Of a DNA stretch of 64,000 nt, positions 8,160 through 17,729 are shown piece after piece. The position numbers were made by a program, and so were the translations under genes. Under the pieces are notes generated by a model. It made no database searches, was not told the origin of the DNA, and saw nothing but the letters and a program-made list of their open reading frames with translations. Position 1 is the first letter of the stretch. The number at the start of each line of letters is the position of its first letter. Source of the stretch: Muribaculum gordoncarteri (GTDB taxonomy: Bacteria; Bacteroidota; Bacteroidia; Bacteroidales; Muribaculaceae); assembly GCF_004803695.1 (NCBI RefSeq), contig NZ_CP039393.1, positions 2,232,001-2,296,000 on the forward strand, given 5' to 3'.

Positions 8160-10490
8160 TTAAAAAAGCTTCATACGTGAATAGGACACCCGTTTACCCA
8201 ATTCCGTAGTGGCGCCACGGAATTTATAGGTGACTGTAACGTTGATAGTCTTTTCAGAGGATCCTTTCTTGTACACATAAACGGGATGCATTACCATGGT
8301 GTCGCCGGGAGCACCTACAGCTCCCTTTTTGCCGAGTATCAGGTTGGCACCGTTCAACTCGTAATATATCGTACCTTCAGCATACTCGATGGCGGTTCCG
8401 TCAACCGTAAGCCAGTAACCTACATTAGCTGTAGGCATATTGGATATCGAACCGTCAGCATTCTTATTGAACACCACGATCTTACCGTCTATTTTCTCCA
8501 CAGCCTTGCCTACTTCGGGCGATACGACCGACTTGGATAAGGTTGCGGCATCCATTCCGAGGAATTCGGTGACATCGGGCACCGTCATGTTAAGGCCACC
8601 GGCAATCCAGTCGCTGTTTTCAGGATCGATGCTTAAGTCATAGGTGACATTAAGAGTGTTGTCGTCAACTTTCTCAAACACCGCTACCGACGGCTCTACA
8701 TAATTGTAAACATCGGTGCCGGTGAGAGTTATCGTATAAGGCCACTGCTCGTCATTGGACTCCTTGTCATCCCAGCCCGCGCGATTATAAGTGTCAGGCG
8801 AACCCATTATTACGAAATAGAGTTCCGACGCTCCGGCAGGCACGTTGTAAGATGCGGTTCCTGTGGCGCCTTTGCTCATTTCGGAGTACTGAGGCACTCC
8901 GTCGACGATTGCCACATAGCCGTAACGGAAATTGGACGATGTGTTGCGCTGTGTATTGTAGCGTTTAACCGAACCCACAATGCCTCCGTCGCCGTTAACC
9001 TGTGTTCCGGGGTCCTTTTCGGCGAGAGCACTGCCTGTTTCAAGGGCATCCACCTTAACCGATACCGACTTGCCGGCCGAAGTCATAAGTCTTATGACAT
9101 TGAATCCGGTAGTTCCGGGTGTCGACTGATAACCTACCTGATACTTGGAATCGTCAACTCGGAACAATACGGTCGAATAGTTGCCCTTCACTTCGGGAGT
9201 AGCATATTCGCGTATGCCGGGTATGTCGTAGTAAACCATGTGAGCCGCATAGTCATAAAGCTCGTCGTAGGTCTTCTGCATATCCGATCCGTTGTAGAGG
9301 CGGGTATAGGTTTCAATGGGGTCTTCAGGGAATTCCGACTCCCGCCAGATGCGTCCGTAAGCCTCAACTCCGTGACGGTTTACCCAGTCATGCTGCAGCC
9401 AGTAGCTTGCATAGCGCATCCATTCATGATAGAATATGCGATGACAATTGGCTGTCCATGTAGGCACATGATAGCCAAACATCTCCTCGGGATAGTCAAC
9501 CTGGGCCTGCCACTGCGCACACTGCTCCCAGTAAGAGCAACCGCCTGCACCGTTATCGCCGAAACCATAGCGGAAACCATGCCTGTAGTTGTGGTCGTAG
9601 CCCTGTTTCTGAACCTTGTCGGCATATACCTGATACTGGAACGAATGTCCTATCTCGTGAGCGATTGTCGAGCCGACGGGCTGACAGGTAGCCGGAGTAA
9701 CCCAAAGCGCGCCTATCATGTCGTCATAACCCGAACCTGTTGCCACCCATGATTCAGGTGTAGGATCGAGAAGATATATCTGCATCTTGTAGTCGTCGAG
9801 TGTCGACTGCCCCTGACCAATTACGGCCATGCCGAGAGTCATGATATTGGTCTGGAAGAAATGCTCGGCCTTGGCGAGAAGATCGTCAACATCGACGCGG
9901 TCACCGGGAGCTACATGCGAGCCGTTGGGGTCGTCGCCGAAATATTTGTCCCAGAACACAAAGAAGTGCTCGCTCGATTTATAACGCGCAAACGAGAATT
10001 TTGAATTGCTCTTCAACATTCCCGATCCATGCTCTGAATTAGCCCAGAATTTATCATAATCGGGGATGGTCGACGGGTCGATTTCTTCAGTAGGAGGCTT
10101 GGGTGCTTCGCCACTCTTTCCGGGCTGATTCACTGTAAAATCCTCGCTCATGTCACCGGCCGAGATTCTGAATTTACCGGTGCGGCCGTCGGTGGAAGTG
10201 TTGGCACCTACGGTAACGGTCAATTCCACATCGCCGGTGCTGACACCGTTATTGGAAAAGAAAAGCCAGGTGGCTCCTTCAAGAGCTTGAGCCGACCAGC
10301 GCTTGTTGGCCTTGAACTTTATTGTAATCTCGTTCTGTTCGGCCGATGCGACACTGAATGTACGGTCATTGCTTGAAAAGACCAATGCCGGCGACATGTC
10401 CGCTTCATCAGCGTCGGAATCAGAACAACCTACCGATGCAAATGCCAACGAAAATATCGCAAAGTACAATAATAAATAGTTTTTCATCAT
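8160..10490 (-). CDS. Surface lipoprotein with BACON and HExxH metallopeptidase-like domains
   Basis: This 776-residue lipoprotein has a lipobox at about residue 22 (ASVGC), followed by an acid-rich stretch (SDSDADEAD) that resembles the Bacteroidetes surface-export signal. A BACON beta-sandwich (about 35-128) precedes a catalytic-type domain with HEIGH at 278-282 and a downstream YWEQCAQW motif supplying a likely third zinc ligand. A beta-rich domain (about 450-600) and a C-terminal module (about 605-760) follow; that module is related to those in the next two lipoproteins. It is the last gene of the operon, directly before the terminator. It may cut or bind the peptide part of a glycoprotein substrate at the cell surface. 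Peptidase activity is inferred. Confidence 0.82.
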   Translation of the reverse strand: MMKNYLLLYFAIFSLAFASVGCSDSDADEADMSPALVFSSNDRTFSVASAEQNEITIKFKANKRWSAQALEGATWLFFSNNGVSTGDVELTVTVGANTSTDGRTGKFRISAGDMSEDFTVNQPGKSGEAPKPPTEEIDPSTIPDYDKFWANSEHGSGMLKSNSKFSFARYKSSEHFFVFWDKYFGDDPNGSHVAPGDRVDVDDLLAKAEHFFQTNIMTLGMAVIGQGQSTLDDYKMQIYLLDPTPESWVATGSGYDDMIGALWVTPATCQPVGSTIAHEIGHSFQYQVYADKVQKQGYDHNYRHGFRYGFGDNGAGGCSYWEQCAQWQAQVDYPEEMFGYHVPTWTANCHRIFYHEWMRYASYWLQHDWVNRHGVEAYGRIWRESEFPEDPIETYTRLYNGSDMQKTYDELYDYAAHMVYYDIPGIREYATPEVKGNYSTVLFRVDDSKYQVGYQSTPGTTGFNVIRLMTSAGKSVSVKVDALETGSALAEKDPGTQVNGDGGIVGSVKRYNTQRNTSSNFRYGYVAIVDGVPQYSEMSKGATGTASYNVPAGASELYFVIMGSPDTYNRAGWDDKESNDEQWPYTITLTGTDVYNYVEPSVAVFEKVDDNTLNVTYDLSIDPENSDWIAGGLNMTVPDVTEFLGMDAATLSKSVVSPEVGKAVEKIDGKIVVFNKNADGSISNMPTANVGYWLTVDGTAIEYAEGTIYYELNGANLILGKKGAVGAPGDTMVMHPVYVYKKGSSEKTINVTVTYKFRGATTELGKRVSYSRMKLF

Positions 10491-10514
10491 AATGATTCTC
10501 CTCCTTATATTAAT

Positions 10515-10547
10515 GCAAGGAGATGGCCGTAGACGGCCATCCCCTGC
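10515..10547 (-). other. Intercistronic hairpin
   Basis: An 8-bp stem (GATGGCCG and CGGCCATC) with loop TAGA sits between two lipoprotein genes of the operon, with partial extension of the stem on both sides. No T run follows, so it is more likely an mRNA-stabilising or processing element than a terminator. Confidence 0.5.
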
Positions 10548-10562
10548 ATATAATAGAGCTTA

Positions 10563-11843
10563 TTAGAAGCAATCGATATTAGCTTCAATTTCAACGTACT
10601 TAGTCACATTGGTTCGCAAAGCATAGACGAACTTCAATGTGTAAGGACCTGAAGGAACATCATTGCTGCGGCCGATATAGATGCCGTCCTCCGATGTTTC
10701 GATAGAGAACGTATTGCTGGGATAGCTGCCTGTCCAACCTGTGGGCAGATACTTATCGTCGAGCCAGTAACCGATGCCGTTAGCGGTATAGTTGCTGTCC
10801 ATATCCCAGTTGCCGGTAGCCTGATCGATCATGTACATGACTACGGGAGCGGTGTCGCGGTCAGAAGTCACTGCCGAAACAAATCCCTCTACATCAAGGC
10901 TTATGCCTGCCTGCAATGCATCGGCAAGAGCGTCAAATTTAATGAGAGTGGGAGCGTAAGCGGCATCCACGATTTCCATGTTAACGACTGCCTTGTTGCC
11001 GTCACACACTACATCCACAACAGGCTCGTAGGTAGGACAGAGAATGTTGACTTTGAAGATGATGTAACGCGACTTGTCGGCGTTGGCGTAAGCAAACTCA
11101 ACATCAAACTCAGCATTATCAGGAATGTCAACACCTCGGCCTATAGCGACTTCGCCATCCTCGGCCCATGTTTCCACATATATGGCATTATCGGGATATG
11201 TACCATCCTTCCATCCCACATTTTCCATGTCGGCGTTGAGCCATGCGCTGCAACGTGTTCCCGCGCTGCTTGCAAGATTCCATTCTCCGTCATTGATTAT
11301 GTAGAAATCGATGTCACCGTCATTGCCTATGCCCTGAATGAATTCATCATAGGTCATGCCCATGTTGCCTTCAATCTCCTTGGTGTAAGAAGAGAGCGAC
11401 AATGAGCCGGCCGAGAAATCGGTAGTACCGGTTTCAACCGAAGCCGATACGCTCAACACGCTTGCAGCATCGGCGCAGCCGCCCTGGGTCACAAGGATAT
11501 TCTGCACACCTTCGCCGCACTTAACCGTCACTGTAGCCTGACGCGGCGACAAATAATCGTTGTGTTCAAAGGTCATGAAGAGTCGATGTTTGCCAAACTC
11601 ACCCTTTTCGGGAGTAAGTTGCACCCATGAAGCATCGGTAGTCGCGCTCCAGTTTTCACTTGCTGAGAAATTTACCACGGCCTCGCTCTCATTCCACACT
11701 ACACTCACTGCGGTAGCGTCAAGATTAAAGGGAGGCACTTCGACCACTATTTCATCATCGTCGTCACATGCCGTAAACATCGGAGCTGAGGCCAGCAGAC
11801 ACGCGGCAACGAACCATCTTGAATATTTAGCTATATCTTTCAT
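10563..11843 (-). CDS. PUL surface lipoprotein with BACON domain and two DUF4859-like modules
   Basis: This 426-residue lipoprotein has the lipobox FTAC at about residue 26, followed by DDDDE, a strong acidic surface-export signal. A BACON domain (about 40-125) is followed by two copies of a beta-rich module (about 130-275 and 280-426). Each copy has an aromatic G-x-W or GYWLD core, an IGR element and an (E)FAYA/KFVYA strand. It sits third-to-last in the SusC/SusD operon, where surface glycan-binding proteins are normally encoded. I expect it to bind the target at the cell surface. The module name DUF4859 is from memory. No catalytic motif is visible. Confidence 0.75.
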   Translation of the reverse strand: MKDIAKYSRWFVAACLLASAPMFTACDDDDEIVVEVPPFNLDATAVSVVWNESEAVVNFSASENWSATTDASWVQLTPEKGEFGKHRLFMTFEHNDYLSPRQATVTVKCGEGVQNILVTQGGCADAASVLSVSASVETGTTDFSAGSLSLSSYTKEIEGNMGMTYDEFIQGIGNDGDIDFYIINDGEWNLASSAGTRCSAWLNADMENVGWKDGTYPDNAIYVETWAEDGEVAIGRGVDIPDNAEFDVEFAYANADKSRYIIFKVNILCPTYEPVVDVVCDGNKAVVNMEIVDAAYAPTLIKFDALADALQAGISLDVEGFVSAVTSDRDTAPVVMYMIDQATGNWDMDSNYTANGIGYWLDDKYLPTGWTGSYPSNTFSIETSEDGIYIGRSNDVPSGPYTLKFVYALRTNVTKYVEIEANIDCF

Positions 11844-11871
11844 TATTATTGCTTTTTTATCGGAATCGCAT

Positions 11872-11892
11872 CCGGGAGGACAAGCCTCCCGG
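11872..11892 (-). other. Intercistronic hairpin
   Basis: A perfect 8-bp GC-rich stem (CCGGGAGG and CCTCCCGG) with a 5-base loop lies between two lipoprotein genes. No T run follows it. It is likely a stabilising or processing structure that separates expression levels within the operon. Confidence 0.5.
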
Positions 11893-11911
11893 GGCGATTA
11901 CATGATTTTGT

Positions 11912-12946
11912 TTATTCAAATGACAAGTTAACCATGAATTTGATGTGCTTGTCAAGATCGGCAGTCAGCGCGAAGTCAACGATTATCGTAGCACTCTCTC
12001 CCGACGGAACATTGGGATGTCGACCGAAGTTGTAAACGCCTTCGGCTCCTTCAAGGAATATATAGCTTGTATCGCCGTAACCTACAATGTTTTGATCCTT
12101 GTCAAGCCACCAGCCCATCCAGTTGGTTGTCGACTTGGGACGCAGACCGCCTTCACCTGTCACGCGCTCGCCATTCTTTACAAGGAACACCTGAATCGGG
12201 TCGTCTTCAAAGTTGGTCCACTGATATTCAGGCTCGCACTGGCCATAGAGCTTTATGAATTCCTTGGCCGACAGTCCGAGAGCGGCTTGCAATTCAGCAT
12301 CATACTTCGAGAAGTCAAGCGACCATGAAGCCCAGTCGCCGGCAGGCACGCTACCCGAACATTCAACAATCGAAGGATCGGTTACCACCAGGCTTATCGC
12401 GAAACGCACATAGTCGTCAAAGTCCCTGCCATTCTTGATTGCAAAGCCCATGTCGAGCGTTGTCAAAGTTCCGGCTGCAGGATTGTTGACAGCATGAATC
12501 TCTATAGCCTTCTCGGTTTTGTTGAGCGATGCCGTGAACACAGGATTCTGATCGGATGAAGCCACACGGCCGTTGGAAGTGTAGTACCATCCCGATTCGC
12601 CATTGTTGGGAGGAGTTACATCCCAGCACTGACGGCCGGTATTGATGTTGTAGAACACCACTTCGCCACGCTCGATAGCGGCAACGGTTTCATCAACGGT
12701 CATATTGAGGAACTTATGGAACTGTGTCGCATAGTCCTTAAGATAGACATATTGGGGTGCGTCGATATCAACCACCGAGAATACCCGTGATGCAGTTACG
12801 GTTGCCTCGTTATTTGTGCGCAGATAGGGTGCTTCACCCTCAGCATAAACTTTCTTTTCTGTGGCATCAGACGGGTCGTCACTGTTACAGCCTACACCCG
12901 CAAAAGCCAATGCCGCAATGAATGAATATAGATATGTTTTTTTCAT
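11912..12946 (-). CDS. PUL surface lipoprotein with two DUF4859-like modules (SusE-position)
   Basis: This 344-residue lipoprotein has a lipobox at about residue 20 (AGVGC), followed by NSDDPSDATE, again acidic as in surface-exported lipoproteins. Two tandem beta-rich modules (about 50-190 and 195-344) resemble those in the two following lipoproteins; the second shows WMGWWLD and FGRHPNVPSG. It directly follows SusD, the usual place for a surface glycan-binding protein (SusE-like). It has no enzyme motif, so binding the substrate on the outer face of the outer membrane is the best guess. Confidence 0.75.
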   Translation of the reverse strand: MKKTYLYSFIAALAFAGVGCNSDDPSDATEKKVYAEGEAPYLRTNNEATVTASRVFSVVDIDAPQYVYLKDYATQFHKFLNMTVDETVAAIERGEVVFYNINTGRQCWDVTPPNNGESGWYYTSNGRVASSDQNPVFTASLNKTEKAIEIHAVNNPAAGTLTTLDMGFAIKNGRDFDDYVRFAISLVVTDPSIVECSGSVPAGDWASWSLDFSKYDAELQAALGLSAKEFIKLYGQCEPEYQWTNFEDDPIQVFLVKNGERVTGEGGLRPKSTTNWMGWWLDKDQNIVGYGDTSYIFLEGAEGVYNFGRHPNVPSGESATIIVDFALTADLDKHIKFMVNLSFE

Positions 12947-12981
12947 CTTGTTTTTCCTTTTAATGGTTTAAGGTAAGTACA

Positions 12982-14646
12982 TTAGCCTGCATAGCCGGGG
13001 TTCTGAACCAATTTGGGGTTACCGTCCATAGCATCCTTGGGGATGGGGAACACATCGTAATGACGGTCGTTGGGATCGCTCATGCCATCCTTACAGAACC
13101 ATGACTTACCGTTCCACACGTTGCAGCCGTTGGTCATCATGAAACGCACAAGGTCCTGACGACGGTGTCCCTCAGCCACAAATTCCCATGCAAGCTCATC
13201 GAGCAAGCCGCCGAGGATGATGTCGTCGCCGCCCTCATGAGTGATAATCCAGTTGTCGGGCTGGTCGATTTCGGCGCGGTTCTCACGATGTCCGTAATCG
13301 TAGCAGCTTCCGCCACGGAGCTGAGCCACAGTGCGAAGTGCCTTGCCGGGAGCCGTTGAGAAATTGCGCTGACGCACCTGTGTCACCAGTTCGGCAGCAA
13401 GAGCCTCTCCCTCACCGTTATATGCACCCGAAATGCGGAGAAGACACTCGGCTTTCATCAACAGCACATCGGCATAGCGGAATATCACCTGGTCGTCATA
13501 GCTTGAACCCTTGTCGCCTCCGAGAATCTCATATTTTACAAGACGCTCTCCCTCCTGCTCGTAACAGCCGGGGTTGTCAATTGAGCGAAGTTCATGAGTA
13601 TAATTCAGCTGAATTCCTTCAATATAGATGGGAAGACCGTCCTTGTCATACTGCGGACCCGAAATCCAGCAGTCGGCATAGCGCTGGTCATCAGCGTCGT
13701 AGGTTTCGATAAACTGCGGGTGAGCGCCACCACCTGAAGTTGCCCAGCCGTTGAATCCCCATGTTGCGCGACCGGCGTTGCACATCCACAGGTTGGCATA
13801 GTAATTACCTGCCGCATACTTTTCCTCGTAGGGTATTCCGAAAATCACCTCGGGCGAAGCGGCAATGCTCTCACGGAAGTTGTCCTTGTAGTTGGGCGAA
13901 AGCTGATAGCCCATGGCAATTATCTTGTTGAGCTCATCGATACAAAGCTTATAGTAGGACTCGTCATCGCCGCCAAGCCATGCATTGTGATTGAGATACA
14001 TCTTGGCAAGAAGCATGTTGACGGTAGCATTGTTCATTCGTCCAAGCTCCTTCTGGTCGCCAAACGCACCTTCAATGGCCTTTAGCTCCGACACGATATA
14101 ATCGAACGTTTCCTGAGGTGTAGCCTGCTCAGGAAGCCAGCCTGCCTCATGAAGCTCACCCTTGTCAAGAGGAATGTTGCGGAAAAGGTCAAAGAGGAAA
14201 TAGTAGTAAAGCGCACGGTATCCGCGCAACTCGGCAACCGCCGATTCCGATGAAGTTATACTTTCATCTCTCAGAAGCTCGTTACATGAGTTGACACCTG
14301 CATAGGCGCGGCTCCATGCTGTGGAGAAGAAACCTATCTGGCTGTGAAACGTATGCTTGTGAGTGGGCACATAGAGGTCGCCCCAACCGATACCTATGCG
14401 ATAAGGCACACACCAGAGGTCGGATGCCATGTCGGCGAGGTCGGTAAATCCGAACCATCCCCATATAAAGTCACGTAGTGAATTGTAAACAGGATAGAAC
14501 ATGGCGGCACGGTCGGCATCGGTAAATTCATAATCCTCAGCCGCTATCACGTCGTAGGTGGTTTCATCGAGGTCGGTACATGCGCTGATTCCGAGCATTG
14601 AGGCACCGACTGCTGACGCTATGATGGTTTTAAACGTTGTTTTCAT
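12982..14646 (-). CDS. SusD/RagB-family outer-membrane glycan-binding lipoprotein
   Basis: SusD-like proteins form the lid over a SusC transporter and capture the oligosaccharide. The protein has 554 residues with a lipobox (LGISAC) near residue 23. The N-terminal helical repeat region holds SCNELLRDE and ELRGYRALYYYFLFDLF, and the C-terminal region ends with EFVAEGHRRQDLVRF and KLVQNPGYAG, both typical of the family. It lies 14 bases after the SusC gene in the same operon. The ligand is not evident from sequence; the neighbouring enzymes suggest an arabinose-containing glycan or glycopeptide. Confidence 0.95.
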   Translation of the reverse strand: MKTTFKTIIASAVGASMLGISACTDLDETTYDVIAAEDYEFTDADRAAMFYPVYNSLRDFIWGWFGFTDLADMASDLWCVPYRIGIGWGDLYVPTHKHTFHSQIGFFSTAWSRAYAGVNSCNELLRDESITSSESAVAELRGYRALYYYFLFDLFRNIPLDKGELHEAGWLPEQATPQETFDYIVSELKAIEGAFGDQKELGRMNNATVNMLLAKMYLNHNAWLGGDDESYYKLCIDELNKIIAMGYQLSPNYKDNFRESIAASPEVIFGIPYEEKYAAGNYYANLWMCNAGRATWGFNGWATSGGGAHPQFIETYDADDQRYADCWISGPQYDKDGLPIYIEGIQLNYTHELRSIDNPGCYEQEGERLVKYEILGGDKGSSYDDQVIFRYADVLLMKAECLLRISGAYNGEGEALAAELVTQVRQRNFSTAPGKALRTVAQLRGGSCYDYGHRENRAEIDQPDNWIITHEGGDDIILGGLLDELAWEFVAEGHRRQDLVRFMMTNGCNVWNGKSWFCKDGMSDPNDRHYDVFPIPKDAMDGNPKLVQNPGYAG

Positions 14647-14660
14647 TTAAGTCAAAAGAT

Positions 14661-17600
14661 TTAGAAGTTGATGTTAAGTCCCAGGGTGAATGAACGTATT
14701 GTGGGATAATTGTCACGGCGCTCGATACCGGCCGATGTTGCATCCCCATTGGAAAGCTCGGGATCAAGGCCCTTGTACTTGGTGATGGTGAAGAGATTCT
14801 CGGCCGAGAAGTAAGCACGTATGTTGTTGACAAACTTGTTTTTCTTCAAAGGCACTGTATAGCCGAATGTAAGATTGGTCAGCTTAAGGAAGTCACCATT
14901 CTCAAGATAGTAGCTTACAAATGTCTGCTTCTGGTTGCCGGCAAGTGTGCGGTCGCCATAAGGAGCTTCAAGAACCGACTGGAGGCGGTTGTAGTTGATC
15001 GAGTTGTTCTCATAGTAGGCGCGTGCCTCATTGAGAATCTTAAAGCCGAACTGACCGGTGAACTGCATCGAGAGGTCAAAGTTCTTATAGCGGAAAGTAT
15101 TGCTCCATCCCAGATATACCTTGGGAAGACCGTTGCCGAGATCCTGCTTCATGTCGTCATCGGGAAGCATATCATCGGTGATCTCAACAGCTTCGCCTGT
15201 ACTGGGATCCTCAACCATCCACAATCCGTTTTCGCTCACGCCAACCGACTTGATACCGAAGTAGTGGTCAACAGGTTTTCCCACCTCAAGACGGTGAGTC
15301 GACTGGCTGATAGGCTCGCCAAGTCCTCCTGAGGGATGCTGGTTGGCTGTTTCATACATTCCGTTGGAAAGTGAGATAAGCTTATTGCTGTTATGTGACA
15401 ATGTCAAAGTAGTAGTCCACTCAAAGTCACGCACCTGGACGGGTATGCCGCGTAAAAGCAGCTCGACACCCGTGTTACGCATCTTACCTACATTGGCAAG
15501 TGTCTGCGGATACAAGTTCGGAGGAACGGGTACATCATACCACCAAAGCATATCCTTGGTAGTCTTGTTATAGACATCGACGCTACCGCCGAAACGGCCG
15601 TTAAACATATCCCAGTCGATACCCACATTGATTTCATGAGAGGTTTCCCACTTCAGGTCGGGGTTAGGATTTGATGCTACAACCATACCGGGAACCCACT
15701 TGCCATTGTTGTAGAAGTAGCGGCCGCCGCCGAAGTCATAGCGGGTAAGAGCCTGATAGGACGATGACGGGATAACACCTGTAACACCGTAACCTGCACG
15801 GAGTTTCAGCTCATTCCACCAGTTGCTTATTGAAAGGCCCTTCCAGAACTCTTCATTCATTACATTCCATCCGGCTGATGCCGAGGGGAAATTACCCCAC
15901 TTGTGATTCTTACCGAATTTGGAAGAACCCTCGCGGCGCATCGAGAGAAGCAGGTTGTAGCGGTTGTCGTAGCCATAGCTTACACGACCGAAGAAACCGA
16001 TCAGCTTGTCATCGTTTTTATAGCTTCCCATCGAAGCCTTACCATCTTTAAGTTCCTGACCAAGACCGAGATTGTTATAGGAGAAGAAGTCATTGTTGAA
16101 GTCGGCGTTCCATGCATTGAAACCCTCATACATGTTCTTCTGATAGCTATAACCTACAAGAGCGTCAAAGCGATGCTTGTTGTCGAATGTCTGACGATAA
16201 TTGGAGGTCACCTCAAGGTTATTGCTCTGGCTGTAAGAATAGGAGTGGCCTGCATCACCTGTCTTTCCGTCGGTGCGGTGGCTATAGTAGTCCGATGTGC
16301 GGAAATAGGCATTGTGACCATTTGAGCGGTCGGTCGACAGCATCAATTTGGTCTGCCATCCCTTGATAGGCTCGAGGGTGATGTCGCCTGTCAGGCGGCT
16401 CCATTCGCTCTTATATTCTCCTTCAAGCTCCTCAATGAGTCCAATGGGATTGTAGTAGTAGGTAATGCCCAAATTTTCATACGGGCGTCCGTCGGTATCA
16501 TATATAGGCTCGGTGGGGTTACGCATGATTGCATGACGATAGACCTCGGTAGCTGCATTAAGAGCTCCATTCTTGTGGATACCCTTCACGAGATTCAAGT
16601 GTACCTTGATCATGTCGTTGAAGAACCAGTGCGATATGTCGAAGTTCATCTTCAACTCCTCATTGAAAGTGGTTAAGATGACACCCTCGGCATTACGATA
16701 GGACACATTACCTGAATAAGTGGTGGTGGAATTTCCTCCGCTTATCTGGAAGTCATGGTTGTGAGTGAATGCTGTGCGTGACACTGCGTCAAGCCAATCA
16801 GTTTCATAACCGCGGTCCGAGAAGTTGGTAAGACCCTGACGAACCTGCTCGGCAGTCATGAATTTGTGCTTCTTGGCAAGGCTTGCCCATGACACATAGC
16901 CCGAGTAAGTGGCCGTGGTGTTAGCCTCGCCTCTTGAACCCGACTTTGTCGTGATGAGTATCACACCGTTGGCACCACGGGTACCATAGATGGCAGCGGC
17001 CGATGCATCCTTGAGCACATCGATTGAAGCTATGTTTTCAGGAGGAACAGTTCCGAGGCCTCCCTCTACACCGTCGATGAGCACGAGCGGTGTCGAACCT
17101 CCTTGTAAAGAAATCACACCACGCAATCTTATGGTTGACTCTGCGTTGGGGTCACCGGTACCTTTTGAAATAGTAAGACCGGCAACTTTACCTTTCACAA
17201 GTTCCGAAGCGTCACCGATTGCACCTACGGTGAAATCTTCAGCCTTAATTGATGACACGGCCGATGTCACATCGCCTTTGCGCTGTGTACCGTAACCGAT
17301 CACGACTACATCGTCGAGCATCTGTGAGTCCTCCTCAAGCACGATGTTGAGCGGTGAGCTGCCCACGGTGACGGTGACGGGCTTGTAGCCGATTGATGAG
17401 ATGGTGATTTCCTGTCCGGCCGATGCCTTTACGGTGAATCGTCCGTCAAGATCGGTGGCGACACCTTCCGATGTACCCTTAACGATTACACTGGCGCCGA
17501 TGATCGGTTCACCCTGTGAATCGGTTACTACACCCGATACGGTTCCGTTCTGAACTGACTGTGTCGCTTGCAATGGTTCGGCGTAGGCCACGGGAGCGCT

Positions 17601-17681
17601 TATCGCGGTCCCGATGGCTAAGCACGCCGCAACTTTCAGTAAGTCTTTACTGAAATGGTTTAGATTTACATGCGGTTTCAT
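14661..17681 (-). CDS. SusC/RagA-family TonB-dependent outer-membrane transporter
   Basis: The 1006-residue protein imports oligosaccharides (possibly glycopeptides) across the outer membrane using TonB energy. It has a signal peptide (about 1-34), a carboxypeptidase-regulatory-like domain (about 46-120) and the SusC signature DDVVVIGYGTQ just before the plug (about 130-235). The plug contains VLKDASAAAIYGTRGANGVI. A long beta-barrel ends in LGLNINF with a terminal aromatic residue. It lies 48 bases after the GH127 gene and just before SusD. No extra signalling domain is present, which fits regulation by the HTCS rather than an ECF sigma factor. Confidence 0.96.
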   Translation of the reverse strand: MKPHVNLNHFSKDLLKVAACLAIGTAISAPVAYAEPLQATQSVQNGTVSGVVTDSQGEPIIGASVIVKGTSEGVATDLDGRFTVKASAGQEITISSIGYKPVTVTVGSSPLNIVLEEDSQMLDDVVVIGYGTQRKGDVTSAVSSIKAEDFTVGAIGDASELVKGKVAGLTISKGTGDPNAESTIRLRGVISLQGGSTPLVLIDGVEGGLGTVPPENIASIDVLKDASAAAIYGTRGANGVILITTKSGSRGEANTTATYSGYVSWASLAKKHKFMTAEQVRQGLTNFSDRGYETDWLDAVSRTAFTHNHDFQISGGNSTTTYSGNVSYRNAEGVILTTFNEELKMNFDISHWFFNDMIKVHLNLVKGIHKNGALNAATEVYRHAIMRNPTEPIYDTDGRPYENLGITYYYNPIGLIEELEGEYKSEWSRLTGDITLEPIKGWQTKLMLSTDRSNGHNAYFRTSDYYSHRTDGKTGDAGHSYSYSQSNNLEVTSNYRQTFDNKHRFDALVGYSYQKNMYEGFNAWNADFNNDFFSYNNLGLGQELKDGKASMGSYKNDDKLIGFFGRVSYGYDNRYNLLLSMRREGSSKFGKNHKWGNFPSASAGWNVMNEEFWKGLSISNWWNELKLRAGYGVTGVIPSSSYQALTRYDFGGGRYFYNNGKWVPGMVVASNPNPDLKWETSHEINVGIDWDMFNGRFGGSVDVYNKTTKDMLWWYDVPVPPNLYPQTLANVGKMRNTGVELLLRGIPVQVRDFEWTTTLTLSHNSNKLISLSNGMYETANQHPSGGLGEPISQSTHRLEVGKPVDHYFGIKSVGVSENGLWMVEDPSTGEAVEITDDMLPDDDMKQDLGNGLPKVYLGWSNTFRYKNFDLSMQFTGQFGFKILNEARAYYENNSINYNRLQSVLEAPYGDRTLAGNQKQTFVSYYLENGDFLKLTNLTFGYTVPLKKNKFVNNIRAYFSAENLFTITKYKGLDPELSNGDATSAGIERRDNYPTIRSFTLGLNINF

Positions 17682-17729
17682 TTAGTTGCTTGTAAGGTTA
17701 GAAAAATTATAAGATTAGATTATTTATAA

